Numbered from the stretch's first letter, positions 14,796-21,434 are shown. The stretch is 21,434 nucleotides of DNA from an uncultured Bacilli bacterium (GCA_947587565.1 CANPYA010000007.1:1-21434), one strand, 5' to 3'. A program made the numbers and translations. Notes: a model not told the origin generated them from the sequence alone.

Positions 14796-15071
14796 CTATA
14801 AATCTATGGTAGAGCCATCTTGAAGAGTAACTATTGCTTTTTTGTAAGTCTTAGTTGTTCCGGTATATCTTCCCACTCTACGCTTTTTAGCTTTTGTATT
14901 TAAAGTATTAACACTTTTAACATTTACTTTAAATGCTTCTTCTACAGCTTTTTTAATTTCATCTTTAGTAGCGCTTTTTGCTACTTTGAATGTATAAACA
15001 TTATTTTGTCTTAAAGCCATAGATTTTTCAGTTATAACTGGCGAATAAATAATATCACTATAATGTTTCAT
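14796..15071 (-). CDS. rplW: 50S ribosomal protein L23
   Basis: L23 sits at the tunnel exit and is the main docking site for trigger factor and SRP. The 91-residue protein shows SPVITEKSMALRQNNVYTFK, ATKDEIKKAVEEAFKVNVKS and the loop LNTKAKKRRVGRYTGTTKTY. Length is within the family range. It starts within the rplD stop (TAATG). Confidence 0.98.
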   Translation of the reverse strand: MKHYSDIIYSPVITEKSMALRQNNVYTFKVAKSATKDEIKKAVEEAFKVNVKSVNTLNTKAKKRRVGRYTGTTKTYKKAIVTLQDGSTIDL

Positions 15072-15694
15072 TATTTAAGAGCCTCCTCTATTACATTAAT
15101 TGCTTCTTCTTCAACTACTAAATTATCAGCATTTAAAATATCATAGCAATTAACTTCTTGAGCCATAAGAACTAGAACATTTCCTAAATTTCTTGTAGCC
15201 ATATATAAATTTTCATTTTCATTACTTGTAACGAATAGTGTTTTACCACTTAATTTTAATGTTTCTAATATATTTGTTGCTTCTTTAGTCTTAAGAGTTT
15301 TTAAATCTAATTTATCCACTACCATTAAGGCTTTTTCTTTTGCTTTATAAGTTAAAGCAGTTTTTAAGGCTAGGCTTCTTTCCTTACGATTAATTTTAAA
15401 TCCATAATCACGAGGGTTTACTCCTAAAGGAATTCCACCACCACGCCATTGAGTAGCCCGAATACTACCTTGACGAGCTCGACCAGTTCCTTTTTGTTTC
15501 CAAGGTTTTCTGCCACCACCAGAAACTTCTGATCTATTTTTGGTCTTTCTTGTTCCTTGACGCATACTATCTAGTTGTAAACGAATCATTTTCTTTAATG
15601 CATCATCATTAACTTCAATATTCCAAATTTTACTATCTAAAGTGATATCTTTAACAGTTTCACCTTTAATATTTTTAACACTTAATTTTGTCAT
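15071..15694 (-). CDS. rplD: 50S ribosomal protein L4
   Basis: L4 reaches into the exit tunnel with an extended loop; in E. coli it also represses its own operon. The 207 residues show the family's RQGTRKTKNRSEVSGGGRKP, WKQKGTGRARQGSIRATQWR and GGIPLGVNPRDYGFKINRKE, which is the tunnel loop, and a C-terminal globular part with KLDLKTLKTKEATNIL. If autoregulation exists in this organism, the target would be the leader in front of rpsJ, but the sequence does not prove it. Confidence 0.98.
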   Translation of the reverse strand: MTKLSVKNIKGETVKDITLDSKIWNIEVNDDALKKMIRLQLDSMRQGTRKTKNRSEVSGGGRKPWKQKGTGRARQGSIRATQWRGGGIPLGVNPRDYGFKINRKERSLALKTALTYKAKEKALMVVDKLDLKTLKTKEATNILETLKLSGKTLFVTSNENENLYMATRNLGNVLVLMAQEVNCYDILNADNLVVEEEAINVIEEALK

Positions 15695-15718
15695 CAGTAT
15701 TTTCCTCCTTTATAAAGC

Positions 15719-16540
15719 CTAATTGGCTTCCTCCGGATTTTCTTCTTTAGTTTCTTCTTCTACTTCTGCATTTTCTACTTCAGTAGTTTCTGCATTTTCT
15801 TCTGTTTCAGTAGTTTCTGTAGTTTCAACATTTTCTTCTACTGGAGCATTTTCTTCAACTACTGCATCAACAACAGTTTCTTCTTCATAAGTTAAGATTT
15901 CTTTTGGAGAAGCCTTTCTAGAATTTTTAATCGCAGTCTTAATATAAACTAAAGAATTTTTAGCACCTGGAATATTGCCACTTACTAGAATGTAATTATC
16001 AGTTGTATTAACTTCAATTATTTCTAGATTTTGAATAGTTACTGTTTCTACTCCCATATGTCCTGGAAGTTTTTTACCCTTTAATACTCTTTTTGGAAGC
16101 ATTGTACCAAGTGAACCAGGTCCTCTATGATAATGTGAACCATGTCCCATAGGTCCTCTTGATTGATTGTGTCTTTTAATAACACCTTGCATTCCTTTAC
16201 CTTTTGAAGTACCAGTTACATCAACAACTTCACCTACTTCAAAAATGTCTACTCCAATTTTATCTCCTACATTGTAAGTACCTTCGGCGTTTTTAACCTC
16301 TTTTAAGAAGCGCTTAGGAGTAGTGTTTGCTTTTTTAGCATGGCCAATTTCAGCTTTATTGGTACGATTTTCTTTCTTTTCAAATACGCCTAATTGAATA
16401 GCATTATAACCATCTTTTTCTAAAGATTTAACTTGCATTACGACATTTGGTTCACAAGCAACAACTGTTACCGGAATTAATTTGCCATCTTTAGTAAAGA
16501 CTTCTGTCATTCCAACTTTGCGTCCTAAGATTCCTTTCAT
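15719..16540 (-). CDS. rplC: 50S ribosomal protein L3 with a long acidic C-terminal tail
   Basis: L3 is a primary 23S rRNA binder that helps shape the peptidyl transferase centre. Residues 1 to about 212 match the family: MKGILGRKVGMTEVFTKDGK, TGTSKGKGMQGVIKRHNQSR, GSLGTMLPKRVLKGKKLPGH and the GNIPGAKNSLVYIK end. The usual protein has about 205-215 residues, and this one has 273. Residues about 217-273 are a Glu/Thr/Val/Ala/Asn low-complexity tail with very few basic residues. The reading frame is intact and the tail ends just before rplD, so it is an extension and not a frameshift product that I can see. Confidence 0.97.
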   Translation of the reverse strand: MKGILGRKVGMTEVFTKDGKLIPVTVVACEPNVVMQVKSLEKDGYNAIQLGVFEKKENRTNKAEIGHAKKANTTPKRFLKEVKNAEGTYNVGDKIGVDIFEVGEVVDVTGTSKGKGMQGVIKRHNQSRGPMGHGSHYHRGPGSLGTMLPKRVLKGKKLPGHMGVETVTIQNLEIIEVNTTDNYILVSGNIPGAKNSLVYIKTAIKNSRKASPKEILTYEEETVVDAVVEENAPVEENVETTETTETEENAETTEVENAEVEEETKEENPEEAN

Positions 16541-16558
16541 TTTTCTTTCCTTCCTTTA

Positions 16559-16867
16559 CTATAATTTAATTTCGATGTCAACGCCACTTGGTAAATCTAA
16601 ATGTGTTAAAGCATCAATTGTTTCCTTACTAGGATTTTTAATATCAACAAGTCTTTTGTGAGTTCTTCTTTCGAATTGTTCACGAGAGTCCTTGTATTTG
16701 TGAACAGCTCTAAGTACAGTAAACTTCTCTATTTCAGTTGGAAGAGGTACTGGACCAGAAACTTCACCACCTGTTCTTTTTACAGTTTCGACAATTTTAC
16801 TAGCGGCCATATCTAATAAACGATGGTCATAGGCTTTCAAATTGATTCTAACTTTTTGATTTGACAT
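16559..16867 (-). CDS. rpsJ: 30S ribosomal protein S10
   Basis: S10 lies in the small-subunit head and, as NusE, also takes part in transcription antitermination and transcription-translation coupling. The 102 residues show KVRINLKAYDHRLLDMAASK, RTGGEVSGPVPLPTEIEKFT and the conserved RRTHKRLVDIKNPSKETIDA. An AAAGGAGG site lies 8 bases upstream of the ATG. It is the first gene of the long transcript and is preceded by a promoter and a leader of about 127 nt. Confidence 0.98.
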   Translation of the reverse strand: MSNQKVRINLKAYDHRLLDMAASKIVETVKRTGGEVSGPVPLPTEIEKFTVLRAVHKYKDSREQFERRTHKRLVDIKNPSKETIDALTHLDLPSGVDIEIKL

Positions 16868-16994
16868 TTACATGTCCTCCTTTCGTCTATATCTAGTATA
16901 GACTTGCTCCACCCGAATTACCTGATAGGCTATAAAGATATTTACCAACTCTTCCTAGCGTGTCAGCAACCTCGTGCATCATCGCAGTCATACG
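16868..16994 (-). promoter_or_regulatory. Leader of the S10 operon (candidate structured 5' UTR)
   Basis: About 127 bases separate the predicted transcription start from rpsJ. The leader is visibly richer in G and C than the surrounding DNA, as structured leaders in AT-rich genomes often are. Just before the ribosome binding site there is a perfect 7-bp hairpin (arms 16885-16891 and 16897-16903, loop of five bases). It lacks a following U-run and is therefore not a terminator, but it could expose or hide the AAAGGAGG site. A longer-range pairing of TTGCT (near 16962) with AGCAA (near 16906) is also possible. A 32-codon reading frame runs through it (see findings). Regulation by a ribosomal protein is possible but not shown. 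Confidence 0.45.
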
Positions 16995-17000
16995 ACTATG

Positions 17001-17030
17001 ATTATAACACAATAATTATATGCTTGGCAA
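17001..17030 (-). promoter_or_regulatory. Main promoter of the S10-spc-alpha transcript
   Basis: The minus strand reads TTGCCA (17025-17030), an 18-base spacer, and a perfect TATAAT (17001-17006) preceded by TG at the extended -10 position. This is a strong sigma-A-type promoter. It lies about 134 bases upstream of the rpsJ start codon, and no comparable promoter is seen between rpsJ and rplQ. Confidence 0.8.
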
Positions 17031-17068
17031 GTGTAAATTTGACATTTTTTACAAATTTTACACAAAAC

Positions 17069-17110
17069 AAAAAAACTTACTTTGCTTATATATAGCATTG
17101 TAAGTTTTTA
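17069..17110 (-). terminator. Intrinsic terminator after the surface protein gene
   Basis: The stem is 7 bp, a 2x2 internal mismatch, then 4 bp, with a 7-base loop (arms 17074-17086 and 17094-17106). On the minus strand it is followed by a run of seven U (two of them in the stem). A run of T on the plus-strand side suggests it could also work in the other direction. It separates the surface gene from the S10 promoter. Confidence 0.75.
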
Positions 17111-17113
17111 TAA

Positions 17114-19459
17114 TTAAACACCGGTAACTGTTGCACTAGTGATACGATTTTCAGTCATACGTGTTTCAAACCAAGATACCATATCAGTTGGAACATAGAT
17201 ATTTTCTAATTTATAGTCTTTATAAAACATATTACTATATGCTGAACTACTTAAACTACCAATTTTTATATTATCTAGGTGAATAGTTTTTAATTTTGTG
17301 CAATTATAAAACATACTATTAAAATTAGTTACTGATGTAATCTTAGTACCTGTAAAATCAACACTATCTAAAGATGTACAATAATAGAACATATATTGCA
17401 TATTTGTTGCTAAACTTAAATCAACATTCTTCATTTCTACTTTAACTAAACTTGAACGATTTTGAAACATACTAGATAATTCAAAATTATTTTCCGTTTG
17501 AAATATTGCGTTATTTAAATATATTTCTTTTAATGCTCCAAATGATGAAAATAAATTTTTATATGATGCCACATCGTCAAAGGCAAAAGTAACGTCATTC
17601 ATTATAAGTTGTTCGACAATTGTACTAGTAAAGGTACTAGCAGGAGTATTATTAAATTTTAAACCACTTACATTTATCACCTTTAAATTATCACAGTTTG
17701 AAAACATTTTATTAGCATTAAGTATATTTTTTAAATTTTTTGACCAACTACTCAAATCAATTTGAGTAATAATATCATTGTTTTCAAACATACTACTAAC
17801 ATTTTGAAGAGCAGATACATTCCAATTTTCAACTACGTTTAGAATAGCATCATCTATACTATAATCTTTAAACATACTACTCATATCAGTTACTTTGGAT
17901 GTATCAAATGCACTTAAATCTAAGGTGGCTCCTTTATAACGTTCAAACATATAACTCATATCGGTTGCTGAGGAACCAAATTTTTTTGGAAATATTATCG
18001 ATGCACTAACTGCATTATAATCATAATGATTGCCAAACATAGAACTCATATTAGTAACGGAAGATGTATCAAATGTACTTAAATCTAAGATTGTCCCCTC
18101 ATATGCAGAAAACATAGAACTCATATCTTTAACATTATTTGTTACGAAATTTGGCCATTCTTTAAATGGTAAGGTGGCTGTTACTCCATAAAACATATGA
18201 CTCATATCGGTTACAGATGAGGTATCAAAACTACTTAAATCTAATGTGGTTCCTTTATATTCAAAAAACATAGAACTCATATCTTTAACATTATTTGTTA
18301 CGAAATTTGGCCATTCTTTAAATGGTAAGGTGGCTGTTACTCCATAAAACATATGACTCATATCGGTTACAGATGAGGTATCAAAGTCACTTAAATCTAG
18401 AGCAGTTCCAGCATAACGAGAAAACATAGAACTCATATCAGTTGCGGCTGATCCAAATTTTTTAGGAAAATTTATCGTTGCAGTAAATCCAGTTGAATTA
18501 GTAGTCGTAAACATTCCTTGCATGTTGATTACATATGAGGTATCAAAATTACTTAAATCTAGAGCAGTTCCTGTGTAATCATAAAACATATAACTCATAT
18601 CAGTTGCTGAGGAGCCAAATCCTTGTGGAAATGTTATATTTGCACTAGTACGAGAAAACATAGAACTCATATCGGTTACAGATGAGGTATCAAAACCACT
18701 TAAATCTAAGGTGGTTAGTTTACTATCATAAGCAAACATCTCACTCATATTAGTTGCTTCACTTGTGTTTAAATTTTCAAAGTTGATTTCTTTTAAATTG
18801 GTCATGTAATAAATTGCGTAAGATAAATCTGTTACATATATTTTGTCATTTGAGCCAATATATAAATCATAATTTTCTGGTGTTTCGACATTTTGTTCTA
18901 ACCAACCTATAACACTTTTTTCTGGTGTTCTTTTTGAAGTATCAGACAAATCCCAATATTTTGGTTTGCTTGTTAATTCTTCTTCACTAGGTATATAATC
19001 TACAAATGTAGCACTTACTATCTTATCTTTATATTCACTTGTACGATATAATGTTCCAGAATATTTAGTATCTAAAACAGCATAAGTCTTAATATCTTCA
19101 ATATCATAATATAAATAACAATATGCTGTTTTACTTGTTTTTAAAGTTATAGAATAATTATCATAATCATATTCTAAGGCATTAGGTATTATTTTACCAT
19201 ACATATCAACGCAATTACTTTTTTCAGTATTTAATTTATAACCAATTGTAGGGAATCCTTCGCTACTAGGAGTATAGTCGCCTTCGCCTTTTGTTTGTTC
19301 AAGCATTAAAGCATATTGTTTTTTAGTACTATCATCTTTTAATTCTACTTTAGGCAATTCATGATAATTATTATTTTTATCAATTAAGAAAAACATACTA
19401 GTTAATAATATTATTCCTATTCCAAGACAAATTAAGATATTTCTTTTTTTCAGTTTCAA
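17114..19459 (-). CDS. Membrane-anchored DUF285/BspA-like repeat surface protein
   Basis: The protein has 781 residues from the chosen start. Residues about 7-26 (NILICLGIGIILLTSMFFLI) form one transmembrane helix behind Lys/Arg residues, giving an N-terminal anchor or uncleaved signal; there is no lipobox, C-terminal LPXTG motif or second helix. Residues about 220-572 are repeats of the DUF285 type (for example LDLSGFDTSSVTDMSSMF), alternating with shorter FPKKFGSSATDMSYMF units. More diverged repeats follow to the end. The family forms leucine-rich-like solenoids on the surface of gut bacteria and mycoplasmas. I start at the TTG at 19459 because AGAGGG (19467-19472) lies 7 bases upstream. 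The frame is open to a TTG at 19513, but that codon is the -35 box of the promoter. Function is probably adhesion or host contact (inference). Confidence 0.87.
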   Translation of the reverse strand: MKLKKRNILICLGIGIILLTSMFFLIDKNNNYHELPKVELKDDSTKKQYALMLEQTKGEGDYTPSSEGFPTIGYKLNTEKSNCVDMYGKIIPNALEYDYDNYSITLKTSKTAYCYLYYDIEDIKTYAVLDTKYSGTLYRTSEYKDKIVSATFVDYIPSEEELTSKPKYWDLSDTSKRTPEKSVIGWLEQNVETPENYDLYIGSNDKIYVTDLSYAIYYMTNLKEINFENLNTSEATNMSEMFAYDSKLTTLDLSGFDTSSVTDMSSMFSRTSANITFPQGFGSSATDMSYMFYDYTGTALDLSNFDTSYVINMQGMFTTTNSTGFTATINFPKKFGSAATDMSSMFSRYAGTALDLSDFDTSSVTDMSHMFYGVTATLPFKEWPNFVTNNVKDMSSMFFEYKGTTLDLSSFDTSSVTDMSHMFYGVTATLPFKEWPNFVTNNVKDMSSMFSAYEGTILDLSTFDTSSVTNMSSMFGNHYDYNAVSASIIFPKKFGSSATDMSYMFERYKGATLDLSAFDTSKVTDMSSMFKDYSIDDAILNVVENWNVSALQNVSSMFENNDIITQIDLSSWSKNLKNILNANKMFSNCDNLKVINVSGLKFNNTPASTFTSTIVEQLIMNDVTFAFDDVASYKNLFSSFGALKEIYLNNAIFQTENNFELSSMFQNRSSLVKVEMKNVDLSLATNMQYMFYYCTSLDSVDFTGTKITSVTNFNSMFYNCTKLKTIHLDNIKIGSLSSSAYSNMFYKDYKLENIYVPTDMVSWFETRMTENRITSATVTGV
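18109..18385 (-). repeat. 156-bp tandem duplication inside the surface gene
   Basis: The 121 bases at 18109-18229 and at 18265-18385 are identical by my reading, so the unit is 156 bp (52 codons) and keeps the frame. It encodes a doubled block containing KDMSSMF, SSFDTSSVTDMSHMFYGVTA and TLPFKEWPNFVTNN. Between the identical blocks the copies differ slightly. The other repeats of the protein are similar in protein sequence but not identical in DNA, so this copy is the youngest. Confidence 0.9.
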
Positions 19460-19470
19460 AAGGCATCCCT

Positions 19471-19487
19471 CTACTCTATAAGAGTAG
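19471..19487 (-). promoter_or_regulatory. Palindrome at the transcription start of the surface gene
   Basis: A perfect 7-bp inverted repeat with a 3-base spacer (arms CTACTCT and AGAGTAG) starts within the -10 box and ends next to the ribosome binding site. It could be a repressor operator, or an RNA hairpin at the 5' end of the message. It is not followed by a U-run. Confidence 0.5.
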
Positions 19488-19513
19488 TATAATATTCCCC
19501 CCCCGAAAGTCAA
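19486..19513 (-). promoter_or_regulatory. Promoter of the surface gene with poly-G spacer (phase-variable candidate)
   Basis: The minus strand reads TTGACT (-35, 19508-19513; 5/6 match), a 16-base spacer, and TATACT (-10, 19486-19491; 5/6 match). Eight of the 16 spacer bases are an uninterrupted run of G (19497-19504). AT-rich DNA lies upstream. The spacer is one base short of the 17-base optimum, so gain or loss of one G should change promoter strength. Confidence 0.75.
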
Positions 19514-19564
19514 TTAGTTTTTTAGATTTTAATAAAATTTGACACTTATTTTAAATATAAAAAA

Positions 19565-19597
19565 TTAAAAAAAGATACTAAGGTATTTTTAGTATCT
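19565..19597 (-). terminator. Intrinsic terminator after the large sigma factor gene
   Basis: A perfect 9-bp stem (arms 19573-19581 and 19589-19597) has a 7-base loop and is followed on the minus strand by six U, two A and more U. The stop codon TAG lies within the stem. The 82-base gap to the next gene's promoter contains nothing else that I can name. Confidence 0.85.
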
Positions 19598-21416
19598 ATC
19601 TAGTCTTATGAGATTTATCATAATCATCAATAATGTTGTCAAGTAAACTATTAATTTGTTCTTTATATAATAGTAATATTTTTCTTGAAGTATCTCGTAC
19701 TTCATCAGTAGTAATGCCTAAAAAATCAGCGATTCTTTCAGTTTCAAAGCATTTACCATCAACATAGCCAAATCTTAATGCCACAATTACAGCTTCTTTA
19801 ACTGACATTACTTCTAACATTTGCGTAAAAGAAAAACTTCTTAAATTATTTAACATATTTACATTATCTTTTTTTGACTTTTCTACTACTTGAGTATCTT
19901 CTGTAGGCATTTCTTCTTTAATAGATTCTTCTAACATTCTATTTTTATCTTGCTCCATTAAATCTCTAACTCGAAGACGACCAATGCCAGGAGTTTTTGA
20001 AACTGTCAATATTAGATATGGATTTTTTAACTTTCGTCTAATCTTAGCAAGTGTATTATTAAAGAAAGGATAAATCGATTGACCTATTGGTTCGTTCTCC
20101 CATAACTTTAAAATATATTTTTCTTCTGGTGGTAATAATTCAATTACTTTATCGACACTTTCTTTGGAATAACCTTCAAAATAATCATATATTGTATTTT
20201 TAGTTCTTTTTTTCATAAAATTATCTCCTTCTATCTCTTCACAATTATTTGTTCTTTTATTATATTTAACACTTCTTACAACACTTGTATCTATATTTTT
20301 ATGCCAATATGCATTTCTTTTTTCTCTTAAATTTTCTTCAGCTTTTTCGGGATTATCCGTATAAACTGCTAATTTATCAGTTTCTTGATTTTTAATAAAT
20401 TTAATAATTACCTTTTTTTCAATTTGTCTAATTCTTTCTCTTGTTAGATTATATTTACTTCCTAATTCTTCAAGAGTTAATTTCTTATTACCAAATAAAC
20501 CAAATCTTGAAGTAATAATATCTATTTCGCGTTTATTTAAATTACAAACTAGCAACAATTTTTGAATTTCATCTTGCAAACTTTCATTTATGTAATCAGC
20601 TTCTAAGTCTATATCACTAGCTATAAAATCACCTAGCTCAGCACTTTTTTTGCTATCAGCATCAACAATCGAATTTAAACTAACAGGGGTATTGAGATTA
20701 ATAAGTTCATTTATTTTGGAAACTGGCAAATCCATTTCTTCAGCAATTTCTTCAATTTTTGGTTCTCGACCTAATTTATTAATCAATGCTTTTTGAATTG
20801 CAACAATTCTAAGGAGTAAATTATGTTTAAGAAGTGGAATTCTAACATTACGACTTTTAAAAGCCAAGGCTTTCCTTATAGAGCGCTCTATCCAATAGGT
20901 AGCATATGTGGAAAACTTATAACCTAATTTATAATCAAATTTTTCTACCGCAGTCATTAAACCCATGTTACCCTCTTGAATTAAATCTAATATATCTAGT
21001 CCATGATAGGTAAATCTTCTGGCAACACTTACAACTAATCTTAAATTACAATTAACAATATAATTAAAAAGTTCACTTTCGCCATTTTCTAATCGCGCAA
21101 ATAATTCAGCTTCATCTTCTTTATTTAAAAGAGGATATTCCCCAATTTCTTTAAGATATTGTTTTATACTATCGACACTAAAACTATCATCATAATCGGT
21201 AATATCTTCCAAAGCATTTTTATTAGAATAAATTTCAATATTATTAATCATACAATAAGCTAAAATTACTTGAATTATAAAATCATAATTAAATATTTTA
21301 TCAAGAGAAACATTAATAAAGACAGAATATTTGGTATTAACAATTATTTTTATTAAATTATGCTGTGTATTAGATTTGGGGTGATGGAGAAAAATTATAG
21401 TCGGAATAAATATCAT
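19596..21416 (-). CDS. Primary-type sigma-70 factor with extended C-terminus
   Basis: Positions are for the start at 21416. Region 1.2 is at 82-115 (DSIKQYLKEIGEYPLL), region 2 at 117-187 (NLRLVVSVARRFTYHG, DLIQEGNMGLMTAVEKFD, FSTYATYWIERSIRKAL), region 3 at about 196-270, and region 4 at 290-342 with RERIRQIEKK of the -35-binding helix. These are the signs of a housekeeping (RpoD/SigA) type factor. About 260 further residues follow, with two more region-4-like modules (419-468 and 528-596). The start is uncertain. ATG 21416 has no ribosome binding site, ATG 21251 (codon 56) follows a TATAAT but also lacks one, and the frame is open to the window's right edge, so the gene may begin outside. 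I use the longest start in the window because codons 45-65 resemble the end of sigma region 1.1. Confidence 0.85.
   Translation of the reverse strand: MIFIPTIIFLHHPKSNTQHNLIKIIVNTKYSVFINVSLDKIFNYDFIIQVILAYCMINNIEIYSNKNALEDITDYDDSFSVDSIKQYLKEIGEYPLLNKEDEAELFARLENGESELFNYIVNCNLRLVVSVARRFTYHGLDILDLIQEGNMGLMTAVEKFDYKLGYKFSTYATYWIERSIRKALAFKSRNVRIPLLKHNLLLRIVAIQKALINKLGREPKIEEIAEEMDLPVSKINELINLNTPVSLNSIVDADSKKSAELGDFIASDIDLEADYINESLQDEIQKLLLVCNLNKREIDIITSRFGLFGNKKLTLEELGSKYNLTRERIRQIEKKVIIKFIKNQETDKLAVYTDNPEKAEENLREKRNAYWHKNIDTSVVRSVKYNKRTNNCEEIEGDNFMKKRTKNTIYDYFEGYSKESVDKVIELLPPEEKYILKLWENEPIGQSIYPFFNNTLAKIRRKLKNPYLILTVSKTPGIGRLRVRDLMEQDKNRMLEESIKEEMPTEDTQVVEKSKKDNVNMLNNLRSFSFTQMLEVMSVKEAVIVALRFGYVDGKCFETERIADFLGITTDEVRDTSRKILLLYKEQINSLLDNIIDDYDKSHKTR
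20225..20232 (-). promoter_or_regulatory. Internal ribosome binding site in the large sigma gene
   Basis: AGAAGGAG lies 8 bases before an in-frame ATG (20216, codon 401), which is the spacing of a true start site. Translation from there would give a 206-residue protein consisting of only the two extra region-4-like modules. Confidence 0.5.
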
Positions 21417-21434
21417 ATATGTTAATTGGAAAAT

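Noticed and set aside
16885..16903. Attenuator terminator in the rpsJ leader
   Set aside because: The hairpin is perfect but is followed by the ribosome binding site AAAGGAGG, not by a U-run.
17830..18780. Repeated motifs that could be mistaken for a CRISPR array
   Set aside because: Repeats are of irregular length, coding in one frame, and have no unique spacers; they encode DUF285 repeats.
19460..19513. Longer version of the surface protein starting at TTG 19513
   Set aside because: That codon is the -35 box of the promoter, the poly-G tract would be coded as glycine, and no ribosome binding site precedes it.
21267..21304. Promoter (TTGATA ... TATAAT) inside the start of the large sigma gene
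   Set aside because: The spacer is 19 bases and the strings arise easily in AT-rich coding DNA; it is not strong enough to fix the start at 21251.

Overview
The window is AT-rich, and every gene I can support lies on the minus strand. It comes from a low-GC Gram-positive bacterium. The gene order is the Bacillus-type S10-spc-alpha ribosomal protein cluster, with adk, map, infA and rpmJ between secY and rpsM. TGA is used as a stop (adk ends in TGA exactly where the family length ends), so the code is the standard bacterial one and not the UGA=Trp code of Mycoplasma and Spiroplasma. DUF285 surface repeats, a zinc-type S14, the lack of rpmD and a sigma factor with an extended C-terminus suggest an uncultured gut Bacilli/Mollicutes-like lineage (RF39-like). 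That placement is inference.

Layout in the direction of transcription (high to low coordinates). (1) 21416-19596: a primary-type sigma-70 factor followed by a C-terminal extension of roughly 260 residues that contains two more region-4-like modules; its 5' end is uncertain and a strong terminator follows. (2) 19513-17114: a single surface gene for a membrane-anchored DUF285/BspA-like repeat protein. Its promoter has a run of eight G residues in the spacer between the -35 and -10 boxes, which is the layout of a slipped-strand phase-variable promoter. The gene also carries a recent 156-bp tandem duplication and has its own terminator. (3) 17030-2843: one long transcription unit with a strong extended -10 promoter, a leader of about 127 nt, and then rpsJ-rplC-rplD-rplW-rplB-rpsS-rplV-rpsC-rplP-rpmC-rpsQ-rplN-rplX-rplE-rpsN-rpsH-rplF-rplR-rpsE-rplO-secY-adk-map-infA-rpmJ-rpsM-rpsK-rpoA-rplQ, closed by a hairpin terminator. 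The genes are packed tightly: six junctions share one base as TAATG, adk/map overlap as ATGA, and rpsC/rplP overlap by 23 bp. (4) 2821-2443: a small single gene of unknown function with its own extended -10 promoter and terminator. (5) 2366-1: an AT-richer cassette of a small sigma-70-like factor followed by three closely spaced soluble proteins that I do not recognise, the last cut by the left edge.

Region 3 makes ribosomal proteins, the SecY translocation pore, adenylate kinase, methionine aminopeptidase, IF-1 and the RNA polymerase alpha subunit, so it couples translation, protein export and transcription. The parts outside ordinary housekeeping are the poly-G promoter of the surface protein, the extended sigma factor with an internal in-frame ribosome binding site, and the sigma-led cassette of unknown genes.
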